DNA of 64,000 bases from assembly GCA_003223555.1 (NCBI GenBank), contig QHVM01000081.1, forward strand, positions 25,359 to 89,358, in the 5' to 3' direction. This DNA comes from Acidobacteriota bacterium (GTDB lineage: Bacteria > Acidobacteriota > Vicinamibacteria > Fen-336). The position numbers were made by a program, and so were the translations under genes. Position 1 is the first letter of the stretch. Each line of letters begins with the position of its first letter. The notes below the pieces were generated by a model that worked only from the letters and a program-made list of their open reading frames with translations, had not been told where the DNA came from and ran no database searches. This document shows, piece after piece, positions 17,801 through 25,944 of this stretch.

Positions 17801-18933
17801 CGCCCCGTCAGCGTGGTGGTGGCGGCCTCGCCGGTGTCGCTGAACAGGCCGGCGCCGTTGGTGAATGCGTTCGGGAAGGGCAGGCCGGTGTCGGCCCACG
17901 GCATGGGCCAGCCGCTCTGCATCGCGCCGCACTGCTCGGGGGCCGGGCAGACGCCGGTGCTGGTCAGGGGATAGACGCCGCCCTTGACCTGACGGTTTTC
18001 GTAGCGGTTGAGGTCCTGGAACGCGATCACCTCGCCCGAGTGCGAGTCGACCATCACCTCCCAGCGGGCGTTGTCGGGCGGGCGCTGGAAGACGAACGTC
18101 CACACCAGCCGGTGGCGATAGCCGGCGCCGGGGGGGCCCGCGAACGCCTCGCCGTCCTGCAGCTCGGGCGGCGCGATGGGGACGACCTCGAGCGCGGGCT
18201 CCCGGACGACCCGGTCCTCCGCGGCCCGGCCGTCGGCGTAGGCGAAGCCCGCCTGGAGGGCGTCGGCGGCGCGGAGCGTGGGCTTGACGTCGAGGCCGCG
18301 GACGTTGCCCCACACTTCCGTGCCGACCAGGACGAGGTTGCCGTGGCTGAGGGTGGCCGCCAGGCGCGCGTCACGGACCGGGACGCCGCGGTAGACCTGG
18401 GGGATGCTGACCTGCCACAGGTCGTCGCTCAGCTTCGTCGCCCGTGCCACGCCGAGCTGCTGCACGTCGATGGCCAGCACGTCGCGGTGAGCGCGGGCGA
18501 ACCGGCGCACGGCTTCCGACACCGCCGGCTCGTCGACGTCGTTCACGGGCCGCCCGAGGGTGCGGGCCAGCTCGCGGAGCGTCACGTGGTTGCCCACTCC
18601 CCGGCCCGGGACGAGGGGAAAGGCGACGATCAGGTTCGTGGCGGCGCCGGAGCGCGGGTCCACCCACGCCCCCATCCGCGGCCGGCGGGGATCGTCCCCG
18701 CGCTGGCTGAGGAAGGTCTCCCACGAGGATCGGTTCGGCAGGCGCGCGAGGATGTCCGTGAGCGGAGCGTGCGAGCTGCTGATGCGCAGTTCCGGCTTGA
18801 AGAACGCCTTGTGGTCGAGATCGGTGCGGGGCTCTTTCGGCTGGGCGGCCCAGCCAGCCGTGCTCGTTACGAACGCGAGGGCGAAGGTACCGAAGGCCCG
18901 GAGGGAGGCGGAAGCCGACGCGTTCGGCGCCAT
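14854..18933 (-). CDS. Large secreted gluzincin metalloprotease with Fn3, Ig-like and duplicated C-terminal domains
   Basis: A 1359-aa exported zinc protease. Order: signal peptide (about 1-29), FTP-type propeptide (about 100-340, including VRRFARAHRDVL and WEVMVDSHSGEVIAFQDLN), then the catalytic domain with HEWGHG at about 490 and the third ligand region NSSEAYADI about 20 residues later. A Cys-rich insertion follows (GCGPTTDGTGFNANEAQVG), then an Fn3-like domain (about 700-790), a C-terminal Ig-like region, a first ~165-aa domain (about 920-1090), a Big/Ig domain (about 1092-1180) and a second copy of the ~165-aa domain to the end. Both copies share GRDGKGPEPNQPNTIN and a Cys-containing C-terminus ending DDLVFAV. 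AGGAG precedes the ATG. It is probably an extracellular nutrient-acquiring protease. Confidence 0.85.
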   Translation of the reverse strand: MAPNASASASLRAFGTFALAFVTSTAGWAAQPKEPRTDLDHKAFFKPELRISSSHAPLTDILARLPNRSSWETFLSQRGDDPRRPRMGAWVDPRSGAATNLIVAFPLVPGRGVGNHVTLRELARTLGRPVNDVDEPAVSEAVRRFARAHRDVLAIDVQQLGVARATKLSDDLWQVSIPQVYRGVPVRDARLAATLSHGNLVLVGTEVWGNVRGLDVKPTLRAADALQAGFAYADGRAAEDRVVREPALEVVPIAPPELQDGEAFAGPPGAGYRHRLVWTFVFQRPPDNARWEVMVDSHSGEVIAFQDLNRYENRQVKGGVYPLTSTGVCPAPEQCGAMQSGWPMPWADTGLPFPNAFTNGAGLFSDTGEAATTTLTGRYVDIVDGCGAVSESSAAGALDLGGANDQHDCQTAGASAGDTAPARSAFYEVNRLFEQARGWLPTNDWLQSRLTAAVNLNNTCNAFWDGSRINFYRSGGGCRNTGELAGVFDHEWGHGLDANDANHALSNSSEAYADIAAIYRLQTSCVGYGFFWTSDQGCGPTTDGTGFNANEAQVGPSHCDLACSGVRDADYLKHDPDTPDTALGFVCSSCQTGNGPCGREVHCAAAPVRQAAWDLAARDLQAPPFDYDSQTAFIVANKVFYQGSGNVGSWHACACGSSASGCGAANGYMQWLAADDDDGDLTDGTPHMTALFNAFDRHGIACSTPAPQNAGCSGGPAASPALTATADDSSVALSWTAVDGATRYWVFRSEGPAGCSFGKALVAEVAGTSLTDTGLANGRTYVYNVMAAGASSACFGPASACVDATPSVPSGANFGLACSPAALAMPQGGREATTCTVSSVNGFADTVELSCRGLPAGITCSFDPASAAPPPNGAASSTLTVAASPAATPGNFSFSAQGTSGGLTRRADLSLTVNPAAGGGAQTAVFDPMMQAPRCAAVGSSCDSAMLLDGRDGKGPEPNQPNTINGSCADGNLGVYHSDESNDRIKVSTLDGAPLTAGRAARIEATVWAWAGGPSSDKLDLYYAADATSPSWTYLATLTPTVGGAQTLATTYNLPVGARQAVRARFRYQGTITPCQPGGYDDHDDLVFAVAPSADTTPPATAITFPADGATVRGTVTVTASATDDVAVAKVEFYVDGALKGTDPAAPYEYAWSPAGLPDGRHTLQSRAYDTVDNVGASSVVTVTVDNPAVVSAVFDPVLRAPRCATAGSGCDSGALVNGRDGKGPEPNQPNTINSSCADSTGGTYHVDESIDRIRVVTTDGSPLAAGKTVRIETTVWAYSPPTGDRLDLYTTANASGPSWTFLATLTPPAGGARTLSATYTLPAGSLQAVRAQFRYGGGASPCTAGAYNDRDDLVFAVP

Positions 18934-19038
18934 GGAGGCTCCTGCGATCGTCGGGACCCGGGCGAGCCGGGGCCGGTCACGTCACGCACACACCACGGCC
19001 CTTGAGGCACAAAGGCCCGGCCGCAGACGGCGGGAGCT

Positions 19039-19101
19039 CTTGGTAACCCGTCATGCCCAGACACTTTCCTGGTCCGTGTATCGGCTGAGAATAGTACCAA
19101 G
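19039..19101 (-). promoter_or_regulatory. Possible structured leader of the metalloprotease gene
   Basis: A 7-bp complementary pair, CTTGGTA / TACCAAG, encloses about 49 nt that can form a small internal hairpin (CCAG / CTGG around GAAAGTGT). It lies about 105-170 bp upstream of the metalloprotease start. I could not match it to a known riboswitch class. The 204-bp gap between this gene and the next (18934-19137) holds no gene. Confidence 0.25.
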
Positions 19102-19137
19102 ATGCGATCCGGGCTGTCTGTGACGACGACCGCGCCT

Positions 19138-20232
19138 CTAGAAGACACGTCCGCGCGCGTCCACCCGCCACTCCGCCTCCACGGCTTCGTCCCGGACTCC
19201 GAACAGGCGGTCGTGGAGGTTCGACACCACGCAGGCATGGTTGGGCAGGATGCGGACACGTTCGCCGACCCGGAACGTGTCGCCGCCTTCCACGTCGATC
19301 ACCCCATGCTCCTCGCTGAGCCGCTGGATCCGGCTGCGCCGGCCGTCGATCTGGCCGTAGCCGCCCGGGCGGGGCCGCAGCGGATCGCTCGAGAGCGTCT
19401 TGCTCCCGGCGTCCACCACCGCGCGGTCGGGCGCGGGAACGCTCACGACCGTCGCCAGCACCGTGAGCGCGCAGTCCTCGCGGGCGCAGGTGCCGAGCGC
19501 GACCTGGGAGCCGTCGTGATAGACGTAGTTGCCGGGCCGGCACTCGGTCACGCCGGGCTGGGCCATCGCCGCGCGGGCGGTCGGAGTCGAGCCGACCGAG
19601 ACCTCTTCCACCGCGATCCCGGCCCGGCGCAGCTCGTCGGCCACCGCCGCCATCGTGCTGCCCTCGTGCCGCGCCACGGCCGTCACGCCCTCCGGCCGCT
19701 CCTCGTGATAGCCCTGGCCGGCGTGGGTGAAGATGCCGCGCAGCCGCAGCCCGGGAAGGTCGGCCAGCCGCCCGGCCGTCTCCCGCGCTCGCTCGGGGAG
19801 GACGCCGACGCGTTGCAGGCCGACGTCGACCTTGAGCATCACGTCGAGGACGCGGTTGGCCTCGCGAAACACGCCGGCCAGCGTCGCCGCGCCCTCGACC
19901 GAGTCGACCCCCACCGCCAGGCGGCGCAAGCGCTCGGCGAGCGCGAGCAGGCGCCTTGCCTTGTCCGCGCCCACGACCGGATAGGCCACGAAGAGGTCGT
20001 CGAAGCCGGCCTCGGCGAAGACCTCCGCCTCCGAGGTCTTGGCCACCGACAGCCCCGCGGCGCCGGCCTCGACCTGGCGGCGGCCGATCTCGAGGACCTT
20101 GTGCGTCTTGGCGTGCGGCCGCAGGCGGACGCTCCGGGAGCGCGCGCTCTCCGCCATCCGCGCGATGTTGCGGTCGAGCACGCCGAGGTCGACGAGGACG
20201 ACCGGCGTCTCCAGGTCGTGGAGCCTGCGCAT
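19138..20232 (-). CDS. D-threonine aldolase / D-serine dehydratase-like PLP enzyme
   Basis: A 364-aa fold-type III PLP enzyme (alanine-racemase N-terminal barrel plus DSD1-like C-terminal domain). The Schiff-base lysine is in PHAKTHK (residues about 39-45). The barrel contains KVDVGLQRVG and GIFTHAGQGYH, then SVGSTPTA for phosphate binding and the metal site PNHACVV (His about 332, Cys about 334). These are the ligands used by D-threonine aldolases and D-serine dehydratases, so cleavage or dehydration of a beta-hydroxy-D-amino acid is expected. The start lies 39 bp from the divergent dehydrogenase gene. Confidence 0.88.
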   Translation of the reverse strand: MRRLHDLETPVVLVDLGVLDRNIARMAESARSRSVRLRPHAKTHKVLEIGRRQVEAGAAGLSVAKTSEAEVFAEAGFDDLFVAYPVVGADKARRLLALAERLRRLAVGVDSVEGAATLAGVFREANRVLDVMLKVDVGLQRVGVLPERARETAGRLADLPGLRLRGIFTHAGQGYHEERPEGVTAVARHEGSTMAAVADELRRAGIAVEEVSVGSTPTARAAMAQPGVTECRPGNYVYHDGSQVALGTCAREDCALTVLATVVSVPAPDRAVVDAGSKTLSSDPLRPRPGGYGQIDGRRSRIQRLSEEHGVIDVEGGDTFRVGERVRILPNHACVVSNLHDRLFGVRDEAVEAEWRVDARGRVF

Positions 20233-20271
20233 GCCAGGAGCGTATCACCTTGAAGTAGCATTCGACCCGAC

Positions 20272-21378
20272 ATGCCCGAGGCCGTGCGCGCGGTCGTGAT
20301 GACGGGGCCCGGGCGCCCCCTCGAGCTGCGCCGTTTCCCCGCGCCGCGGCCCGAGCCCGGCGGCGCGGTCCTCGAGATGGTGGCGAGCGAGGTGTGCGGG
20401 ACCGACGTCCACCTCCATCACGGGCGCCTGCCAGGCGTGCCGTACCCCATCATCCCCGGCCACGTGAACTGCGGCCGCATCCTCGAGACGGGCGGTCCGC
20501 TGCAGGACGTGGAAGGCCGCCCGCTCGCGCCGGGGCGCCTCGTCACGTTCTTCGACGTGTTCGGGACGTGCGGCCGGTGCTGGTACTGCCTGGTGGCCAA
20601 GGCGGCCACGCGCTGCCCGAAGCGCCGCGTCTACGGCATCACGACCAGCGCCGACGAGGGCCTGCTGGGAGGCTGGGCGGAGCGGATCGAGCTGAAGCCG
20701 GGCGTCCGCGTGCTGCCCATACCCGAGGGCCTGGAAGCGGAGGACTTCATGGGCGGGGGATGCGGGCTGCCGACGGGTTTCCATGCCGTGGAGCGCGCCG
20801 GCGTCGCCCTCGCCGACACGGTGGTCGTGCAGGGCAGCGGCCCCGTGGGCCTCAACGCGGCCGTCTTCGCCTCTCTCGCGGGCGCCGGCCGCGTGCTGGT
20901 GATCGGAGCGCCCGCGGCGCGGCTCCAGGCCGCGCGGCGGCTGGGGGCCGACGACGTGCTCGACATAACGGACGTTCCCGATCCTGCCGACCGGGTGCGC
21001 TGGGCGCGGGAACGCACTGCGGGCCGCGGCGCGGACGTGGCGATCGAGGCGTCGGGGACTCCGGCGGCGGTGCCGGAAGGGCTGGAGATGGTCCGCGACG
21101 CCGGCACCTACGTGGTGGTGGGACAGTACACCGACGCCGGCGACGCGGCCATCAACCCGCACGCCCACCTGAACCGCCGGCACGTCACGCTGAGGGGCTG
21201 CTGGGGGTTCGAGTTCACGCACCTGCACCGCGCGCTGCTGCTCATGGCCCGCCACGTCCGCCGGTTTCCCTGGCGGGAGCTGGTCACACGGCAGTACGCC
21301 CTCGAGGACGCCGGCCGCGCCCTGGCCGACATGGAGCGCCTCGCGGTCGTCAAGGCCCTCGTCCGGCCCTCCGTCTGA
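20272..21378 (+). CDS. Zinc-dependent medium-chain dehydrogenase
   Basis: A 368-aa MDR enzyme. Catalytic-zinc residues begin with CGTDVH (about residue 43); the structural zinc loop is present as FGTCGRCWYC plus a later Cys (CPK). The usual GHE motif reads PGHVNCG, with Val in place of the conserved Glu. The Rossmann motif is GSGPVGLNAAV. It resembles L-threonine or sugar-alcohol dehydrogenases; the substrate is unknown. It is divergent from the D-threonine-aldolase-like gene across a 39-bp gap, suggesting related hydroxy-amino-acid catabolism (inference). The PBP gene follows on the same strand after a 30-bp gap. Confidence 0.88.
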   Translation: MPEAVRAVVMTGPGRPLELRRFPAPRPEPGGAVLEMVASEVCGTDVHLHHGRLPGVPYPIIPGHVNCGRILETGGPLQDVEGRPLAPGRLVTFFDVFGTCGRCWYCLVAKAATRCPKRRVYGITTSADEGLLGGWAERIELKPGVRVLPIPEGLEAEDFMGGGCGLPTGFHAVERAGVALADTVVVQGSGPVGLNAAVFASLAGAGRVLVIGAPAARLQAARRLGADDVLDITDVPDPADRVRWARERTAGRGADVAIEASGTPAAVPEGLEMVRDAGTYVVVGQYTDAGDAAINPHAHLNRRHVTLRGCWGFEFTHLHRALLLMARHVRRFPWRELVTRQYALEDAGRALADMERLAVVKALVRPSV

Positions 21379-21408
21379 CCCGCGGGGCGTCTGCTAGGCT
21401 AGCAGCAG

Positions 21409-23457
21409 ATGCGGCTTCGCGCGCTCTCGGATACGCTGCGCCGCCCCGGGCCGCGTCCTCACGCCGGGCGGGACCTCGCCGTCGCGGTCTTCGTCTCCAC
21501 GGTGGCGGCGGGCGGCCTGCTCGCCGAGCTGTGGGTGGGCCGCCATTACTTCGCGATCTGGCGGCTCACGCGGGGCGTCGGCGACACCGTCTTCTACAGT
21601 GGCGACGGCCGCCCTTGGTTCCCCCTCGACGAGCAGCGGCGCGACGTGTCCCTCGACCAGGTGTCCCCGTACGTGGTGAAGGCCGTCATCGCCGTGGAGG
21701 ACCGCCGCTTCTACCGCCATCCGGGAATCGACCCCGTGGGCCTCGTCCGGGCCGGCTGGCGTGACGTGCGCAGCGGGGGCGTGGTGGAGGGCGGCAGCAC
21801 GCTCACCCAGCAGCTCGCCCGGACGCTCTTCCTGTCCAACGAGCGGACCTGGGCCCGCAAGGCGAAGGAGGCGCTGTTGGCCCTGATGCTGGAGCAGGTG
21901 CTCACCAAGGACCAGATCCTGGAGCTGTACCTGAACCGCGTCTACCTGAGCGGCGGCGTCTACGGCGTGGAGGCGATGTCACGCAAGCTCTTCGTCAAGC
22001 GGGCGCGCGAGCTGAGCCTGGCCGAGTCGGCCCTCGTGGCGGGACTCATCCGCGCGCCGTCGGCGCTGTCCCCCTGGTCGAACATCGAAGGCGCGCTCCA
22101 GCGGAGCGAGCGGGTGCTCGCGAAGATGCGGCAGGAGGGGTTCATCAGCGCCGAGGACGAGCGGTCGGCGCTCCACGCCCACCTTCGCATCACCTCCAGC
22201 CCGGGGCTGGCCGATACGCGCTCCGGCTACGTGAAGGACTACCTCCGGCAGCTGTTCCGGGACCAGATGGGCGGCGACCATCCGCCGGACTGGCAGGTCC
22301 GCACGACGTTCCTGCCCGCCGTCCAGGCGGCGGCCGAGCAGTCGGTGGCGGCCGGGCTGCGCCGCCTCGGCATTCCCGGCCTCGAGGCGGCCCTGGTCGC
22401 CCTGGACCCCTCGACGGGCGACCTGCTGGCCGTCGTGGGCGGGCACGACTTCAACGCCGCTCCCTTCAACCGGGCGGTGCGCAGCCGCCGGCAGCCCGGC
22501 TCGGCCTTCAAGCCCTTCGTGTACGCGGCCGCCCTCGAGCGCGGGATGTCGCCAGTCTCCGTGCTCGACAACCTGCAGTCGATCGCGGCCGGCGCCTACC
22601 AGGAGTGGGCGCCCCGCAACGCCGAGGGCTACGCGCCGGAGTCGCAGACGCTGCGCGAGGCCCTGCTCGAGTCGAACAACCAGGCCGCAGTGGCCCTGCA
22701 GCAGCGCATCGGCGCCGGGGCGGTGCTGAAGGTGGCCGACGAGGTCGGTCTGCACGGCCTGCCGAACGTGCCCTCGCTCGCCCTCGGCACCGGCCTCGTC
22801 ACCCCCCTCGAGCTGACCGCGGCCTACGCCGTGTTCCCGAACGGCGGATGGGCGGTCAAGCCGCGGGCGATCGTGCGCATCCTCGACGATGGCGGGTCGA
22901 CCGCCTACGAGAACCCGGTGGATCGCCGGCGCGTCCTGTCGGAGCCGGTGGCGTTCCAGGCCCTCACCATGCTGCGCGACGTCGTCGACATGGGCACCGC
23001 CGCCTCCGCGCGCTCGCTGGGGCTGCGCATCCCGGCCGGCGGCAAGACGGGGACGACCGACGAGTTCAAGGACGCGTGGTTCGTGGGCTTCTCGACCTCG
23101 GTCGTGGCCGGAGTCTGGGTCGGCTTCGACCAGCCGGCCGCCATCGGCCGCGACGCCTACGGGGCGCGCGTCGCCCTGCCCATCTGGGCCGAGTTCATGC
23201 GACGGACGGCCCGCGCCCTGCCCGCGGGCGAGTTCCAGCCGCCGCCAGGGATGCGCGAGGTGGAACTGTGCCGGGTGTCGTACCTCAGGCCGGTGGAGAC
23301 CTGCCCGGTCTACGTCGAGTACTTCAAGGAGGGCGACGACATCCCGTCGCGGCTGTGCCCCATCCATCGCGGGAGCTTCAGGCAGGAGGCGCGGCGCGCG
23401 GTGGACGACCTGCTGGCCAGCCTGGGCCGGAAGCTGCGCCACATCTTCAAGTGGTAG
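21409..23457 (+). CDS. Class A penicillin-binding protein (transglycosylase-transpeptidase)
   Basis: A 682-aa bifunctional murein synthase. One N-terminal membrane anchor (about residues 24-42) precedes the GT51 domain with AVEDRRFYRHPGIDP (about 95-110) and GGSTLTQQLARTLFL. The transpeptidase domain has SxxK as GSAFKPF (about 364), ESNNQAAV (about 420) and KTGTT (about 545). The C-terminal tail carries four Cys (CRVS...CPV...CPIHRG), which could form periplasmic disulfides; this fits the VKOR-type oxidase encoded 5 kb away. The ATG follows the preceding dehydrogenase gene by 30 bp. Confidence 0.95.
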   Translation: MRLRALSDTLRRPGPRPHAGRDLAVAVFVSTVAAGGLLAELWVGRHYFAIWRLTRGVGDTVFYSGDGRPWFPLDEQRRDVSLDQVSPYVVKAVIAVEDRRFYRHPGIDPVGLVRAGWRDVRSGGVVEGGSTLTQQLARTLFLSNERTWARKAKEALLALMLEQVLTKDQILELYLNRVYLSGGVYGVEAMSRKLFVKRARELSLAESALVAGLIRAPSALSPWSNIEGALQRSERVLAKMRQEGFISAEDERSALHAHLRITSSPGLADTRSGYVKDYLRQLFRDQMGGDHPPDWQVRTTFLPAVQAAAEQSVAAGLRRLGIPGLEAALVALDPSTGDLLAVVGGHDFNAAPFNRAVRSRRQPGSAFKPFVYAAALERGMSPVSVLDNLQSIAAGAYQEWAPRNAEGYAPESQTLREALLESNNQAAVALQQRIGAGAVLKVADEVGLHGLPNVPSLALGTGLVTPLELTAAYAVFPNGGWAVKPRAIVRILDDGGSTAYENPVDRRRVLSEPVAFQALTMLRDVVDMGTAASARSLGLRIPAGGKTGTTDEFKDAWFVGFSTSVVAGVWVGFDQPAAIGRDAYGARVALPIWAEFMRRTARALPAGEFQPPPGMREVELCRVSYLRPVETCPVYVEYFKEGDDIPSRLCPIHRGSFRQEARRAVDDLLASLGRKLRHIFKW

Positions 23458-23467
23458 AGGAGGGGCC

Positions 23468-23638
23468 ATGCGGATCGAGCGACAGGGCGACGGGGTCCGG
23501 ATCGAGCTGAGCGCGGCCGAGGTCCGCTTGCTCCGGCAGGCGCTGGAGCGCGCGTCGTTCATAGATACGCCGGTCAGCGCGCAGGCCGACATCGCCGCCT
23601 TCTGCGCCCGCGCCCTGGAAGCCCTCCCGACGAAATAG
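23468..23638 (+). CDS. Small hypothetical protein (56 aa)
   Basis: A 56-residue ORF starting at the ATG 23468, 10 bp after the penicillin-binding protein stop, with a strong AGGAGG just upstream. The N-terminal half looks like two short beta strands (RIERQGDGVRIELSAAEV), then a helix (EVRLLRQALERASF) and an Ala-rich C-terminal helix. I do not recognise a family. Its position makes it part of the PBP operon. Confidence 0.6.
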   Translation: MRIERQGDGVRIELSAAEVRLLRQALERASFIDTPVSAQADIAAFCARALEALPTK

Positions 23639-23755
23639 CCTTTCAACGCAGAGGTCGCAGGGGAGGCAACGTTAGGCCCGAGGACGCAGAGACGGCGAAT
23701 ATACCTGTCTCCGCGTCCCCTCCGTTTTCCCCTCCGCGTCCTCTGCGTTGAAAGG
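23639..23755. repeat. CGCAGAGG inverted-repeat element, copy 1
   Basis: About 117 bp bounded by perfect 16-bp inverted ends, CCTTTCAACGCAGAGG (23639-23654) and its reverse complement (23740-23755). The interior is rich in internal GAGGACGCAGAG / CTCCGCGTC repeats and can fold into a long cruciform. Related copies lie at 53144, 56285 and 59488. It encodes no protein of its own but overlaps the 3' end of the RlmN-like frame. Confidence 0.85.
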
Positions 23756-24797
23756 CAACGCCGCCGACGGACTGGCAGGCGAGCATGCCGCACGCGGCGT
23801 GGATGTCGGCGCCTCCGGAGTAGCGGCGGACGAAGCCGATCCCGTTCTCGGCCAGCGCGGAGAAGAACGCCTTTCGCTCCGCTTCGGCGGGCGGGTGGAA
23901 GCGTCCCCTGGGGTCGTTCACGTCGATGATCGACAGGCGGACCTTCATCCCCGCAAAGAGCCGGCCCAGCTCGCGCGCCTCGTCCGCCCCGGTGTTCACG
24001 CCGGCCATCGACACCCAGGCGAGGTTCACCGGGCCGCCCCGCCGCTGCGCGTGGCGCCGCATGGCCGCGGCGAGCGCATCGACCGGGTACCGGCGGGCGA
24101 GCGGCACGAGGCCCGCCCGCTTCTCCTGGAAGGCGGAGGTGAGCGAGAGGATGAGACGGTAGGGATGGCCTTCGGCGGTGTAGCGCTCGATCATCGGCAG
24201 GACGCCGACGGTGGAGATGGTGATGCGGTCGCCCCCGATGCGGGCCCCGCACGGGTCGCGCAGGATCTCCGCCGCCCGTATCACGCTGTCGTAGTTCTGG
24301 AACGGCTCCCCCTGTCCCTGGAAGACGACGCCCGTCACCGGCCGCTCGGGCCCCTCGCGGCGCACGGTCAGCACCTGCTCCACGATCTCCCACGGCTCCA
24401 GGTCCCGGGCGAGGCCCAACCGGCCGGTCTCGCAGAAGGCGCAGCCGAGCGCGCAGCCGGCCTGCGACGACACGCACACGCTCCAGCGGGGCCGCTCGAG
24501 CGGGATGCGGACGGTCTCGAACACCCGGCCGTCGGCCGCGCGGAAGAGGTACTTCACGAAGGGGTCGATCCGGCTCGCTCGCCGGTCGATCACCTGGAGC
24601 CGGGTCGCGCGGGCCCGCGCGCCCAGCGCCTCGAGCATGCGGCGGGAGAGGCCGCGCACGTCCTCCAGGTCGTCCCGGTCCTCCCCCACGACGCGGCTCA
24701 CGATGCGTCGCGACAGGTGCTCGTCGAGGCGGAGGTCGGGCCAGAGCGCGGCGAGCGAGGTCGGGGTCTGGCTGCGGAGATGGACGCCTGGGCTCAC
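23643..24797 (-). CDS. RlmN/Cfr-like radical SAM RNA methyltransferase
   Basis: A 384-aa radical-SAM enzyme of the RlmN family, which methylates C2 of adenosine in 23S rRNA/tRNA. SVCVSSQAGC precedes the cluster motif CALGCAFC (about residue 114-121); the family segments VVFQGQGEPFQNYD, ITISTVGVLPMI and LSLTSAFQEKRAG follow, and the methyl-carrying cysteine region is GADIHAACGML (about 335). The GTG start overlaps the upstream methyltransferase stop (GTGA). The last ~38 codons come from the adjacent CGCAGAGG repeat, so the native C-terminus has been replaced or extended. Catalytic residues are intact. Confidence 0.88.
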   Translation of the reverse strand: MSPGVHLRSQTPTSLAALWPDLRLDEHLSRRIVSRVVGEDRDDLEDVRGLSRRMLEALGARARATRLQVIDRRASRIDPFVKYLFRAADGRVFETVRIPLERPRWSVCVSSQAGCALGCAFCETGRLGLARDLEPWEIVEQVLTVRREGPERPVTGVVFQGQGEPFQNYDSVIRAAEILRDPCGARIGGDRITISTVGVLPMIERYTAEGHPYRLILSLTSAFQEKRAGLVPLARRYPVDALAAAMRRHAQRRGGPVNLAWVSMAGVNTGADEARELGRLFAGMKVRLSIIDVNDPRGRFHPPAEAERKAFFSALAENGIGFVRRYSGGADIHAACGMLACQSVGGVAFQRRGRGGENGGDAETGIFAVSASSGLTLPPLRPLR

Positions 24798-25852
24798 CGA
24801 CGGCTGACGATCACCTGCTGGGGCGACCTCGGCACCTGCATGATCTCGTTGCGCGCGAAGCCGGCGGACCGGAACATCCGGTCGTACTCCGGAAACGTGT
24901 ACGCGTTGCCCGCCGGGGTGACGGCCAGCATGATGAGGCTGAACGCGGCGGGAATCGGCGGTGACACGCGGTCCTCGTTGGGAACGAACTCGAGGGTGAT
25001 GGCGCGGCCGCCCGGCTCGAGGCAGCCGTGGATCTTGCGGGCCAGCGATCCGCAGGTCGGCAGGTCGAAATGGTGGAACAGGTTCGACACCAGCACGACG
25101 TCGAATCCGTGGCCGAAATCGACCTCGAAGGCGCTCCCCGGACGAAGCTCGTAACGGTCGTCCACGCCCGCCGCCCGCGCGTTCCCGTGCGCGACCTTCA
25201 GCACCTGGGGCCAGTCCAGGGCCACCACGCGGGCCTCCGCGTTCCTCTTCGCCACCGCGATGCCGAACAGCCCGTGGCCGGCGGCGATGTCGAGCACCCG
25301 TAGCGGACCGGGATGCGCTTGCACCGCGAGCTCGCCGATGAACTCGGCCGACGGCGCCACCATCGGGGGCATGCTCCGGGCGAACTCCTCCCACACCGGG
25401 TCTTCGGGGTCGACCACGCCCGCTCCGGCCATGAGGGTGGTGCCCCGGCGGACGACCTCGGTCAGGTTGGCGAACCCGCTCATCAGCTCCGGCGAGTTGA
25501 TGAACCCGAGCATGCCGCCGAGATAGGCCGGCGACCGCTGGTCGAGGAATACCGCGCTGTCGGGGGTGAGCCGGTACCGATCGTCCTGTTTCGCCAGGAA
25601 ACCGACGACCGTCAGGTAGTCGCAGAGGATCCGCACGCCACGCGCGGACGCGCCGCACCGTCCGGCCAGGCTGTCGGCCATGTCCGCTCCCTGGCCGATG
25701 GCGGTGAACAGGCCGAGCTCGATCGCCGCCCGCAAGGCGGCCGTGCGCTGGTACGCGTTCACGGTCTCCCAGAAGAGGACGGGGCTGGGCTCGGGTTGGG
25801 CGGGCGGGGCCGACCCGCCGCCGCTGGATGGGCTGACGCCCGGCGCTGCCAT
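24794..25852 (-). CDS. Class I SAM O-methyltransferase (family 2 type)
   Basis: A 352-aa methyltransferase. An N-terminal winged-helix dimerisation region (AIELGLFTAIG, GVRILCDYLTVVGFLAKQDDRYRLTP) precedes the Rossmann domain with VLDIAAGHGLFGIAVAK, VALDWPQVL and DVVLVSNLFHHFD. This architecture is typical of caffeate/hydroxyneurosporene-type O-methyltransferases; the substrate is unknown. Its stop overlaps the RlmN-like GTG start (GTGA), so both are co-translated. A decayed copy of part of the RlmN gene lies just upstream. Confidence 0.88.
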   Translation of the reverse strand: MAAPGVSPSSGGGSAPPAQPEPSPVLFWETVNAYQRTAALRAAIELGLFTAIGQGADMADSLAGRCGASARGVRILCDYLTVVGFLAKQDDRYRLTPDSAVFLDQRSPAYLGGMLGFINSPELMSGFANLTEVVRRGTTLMAGAGVVDPEDPVWEEFARSMPPMVAPSAEFIGELAVQAHPGPLRVLDIAAGHGLFGIAVAKRNAEARVVALDWPQVLKVAHGNARAAGVDDRYELRPGSAFEVDFGHGFDVVLVSNLFHHFDLPTCGSLARKIHGCLEPGGRAITLEFVPNEDRVSPPIPAAFSLIMLAVTPAGNAYTFPEYDRMFRSAGFARNEIMQVPRSPQQVIVSRR

Positions 25853-25944
25853 CGCTCACCTCCCCGCGCTCATCGTCCGATGGCGGCTTCCGGCCACGCT
25901 AGCGCCGGCCCCGGAGGTTGTCAAGGATGCCGGCGGATGCGGCA

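Noticed and set aside
15196..19005. A very long plus-strand open frame across the metalloprotease gene
   Set aside because: Antisense shadow of a gene with clear HEWGHG and domain motifs; the frame is Arg/Gly/Ala-rich with no homologous motif. High-GC DNA gives many such frames, as also seen antisense to 41942-44629 and 2982-4328.
19039..19101. c-di-GMP (GEMM) riboswitch in the metalloprotease leader
   Set aside because: The end GGGTTACC looked similar, but the tetraloop, receptor and three-way junction elements are missing.
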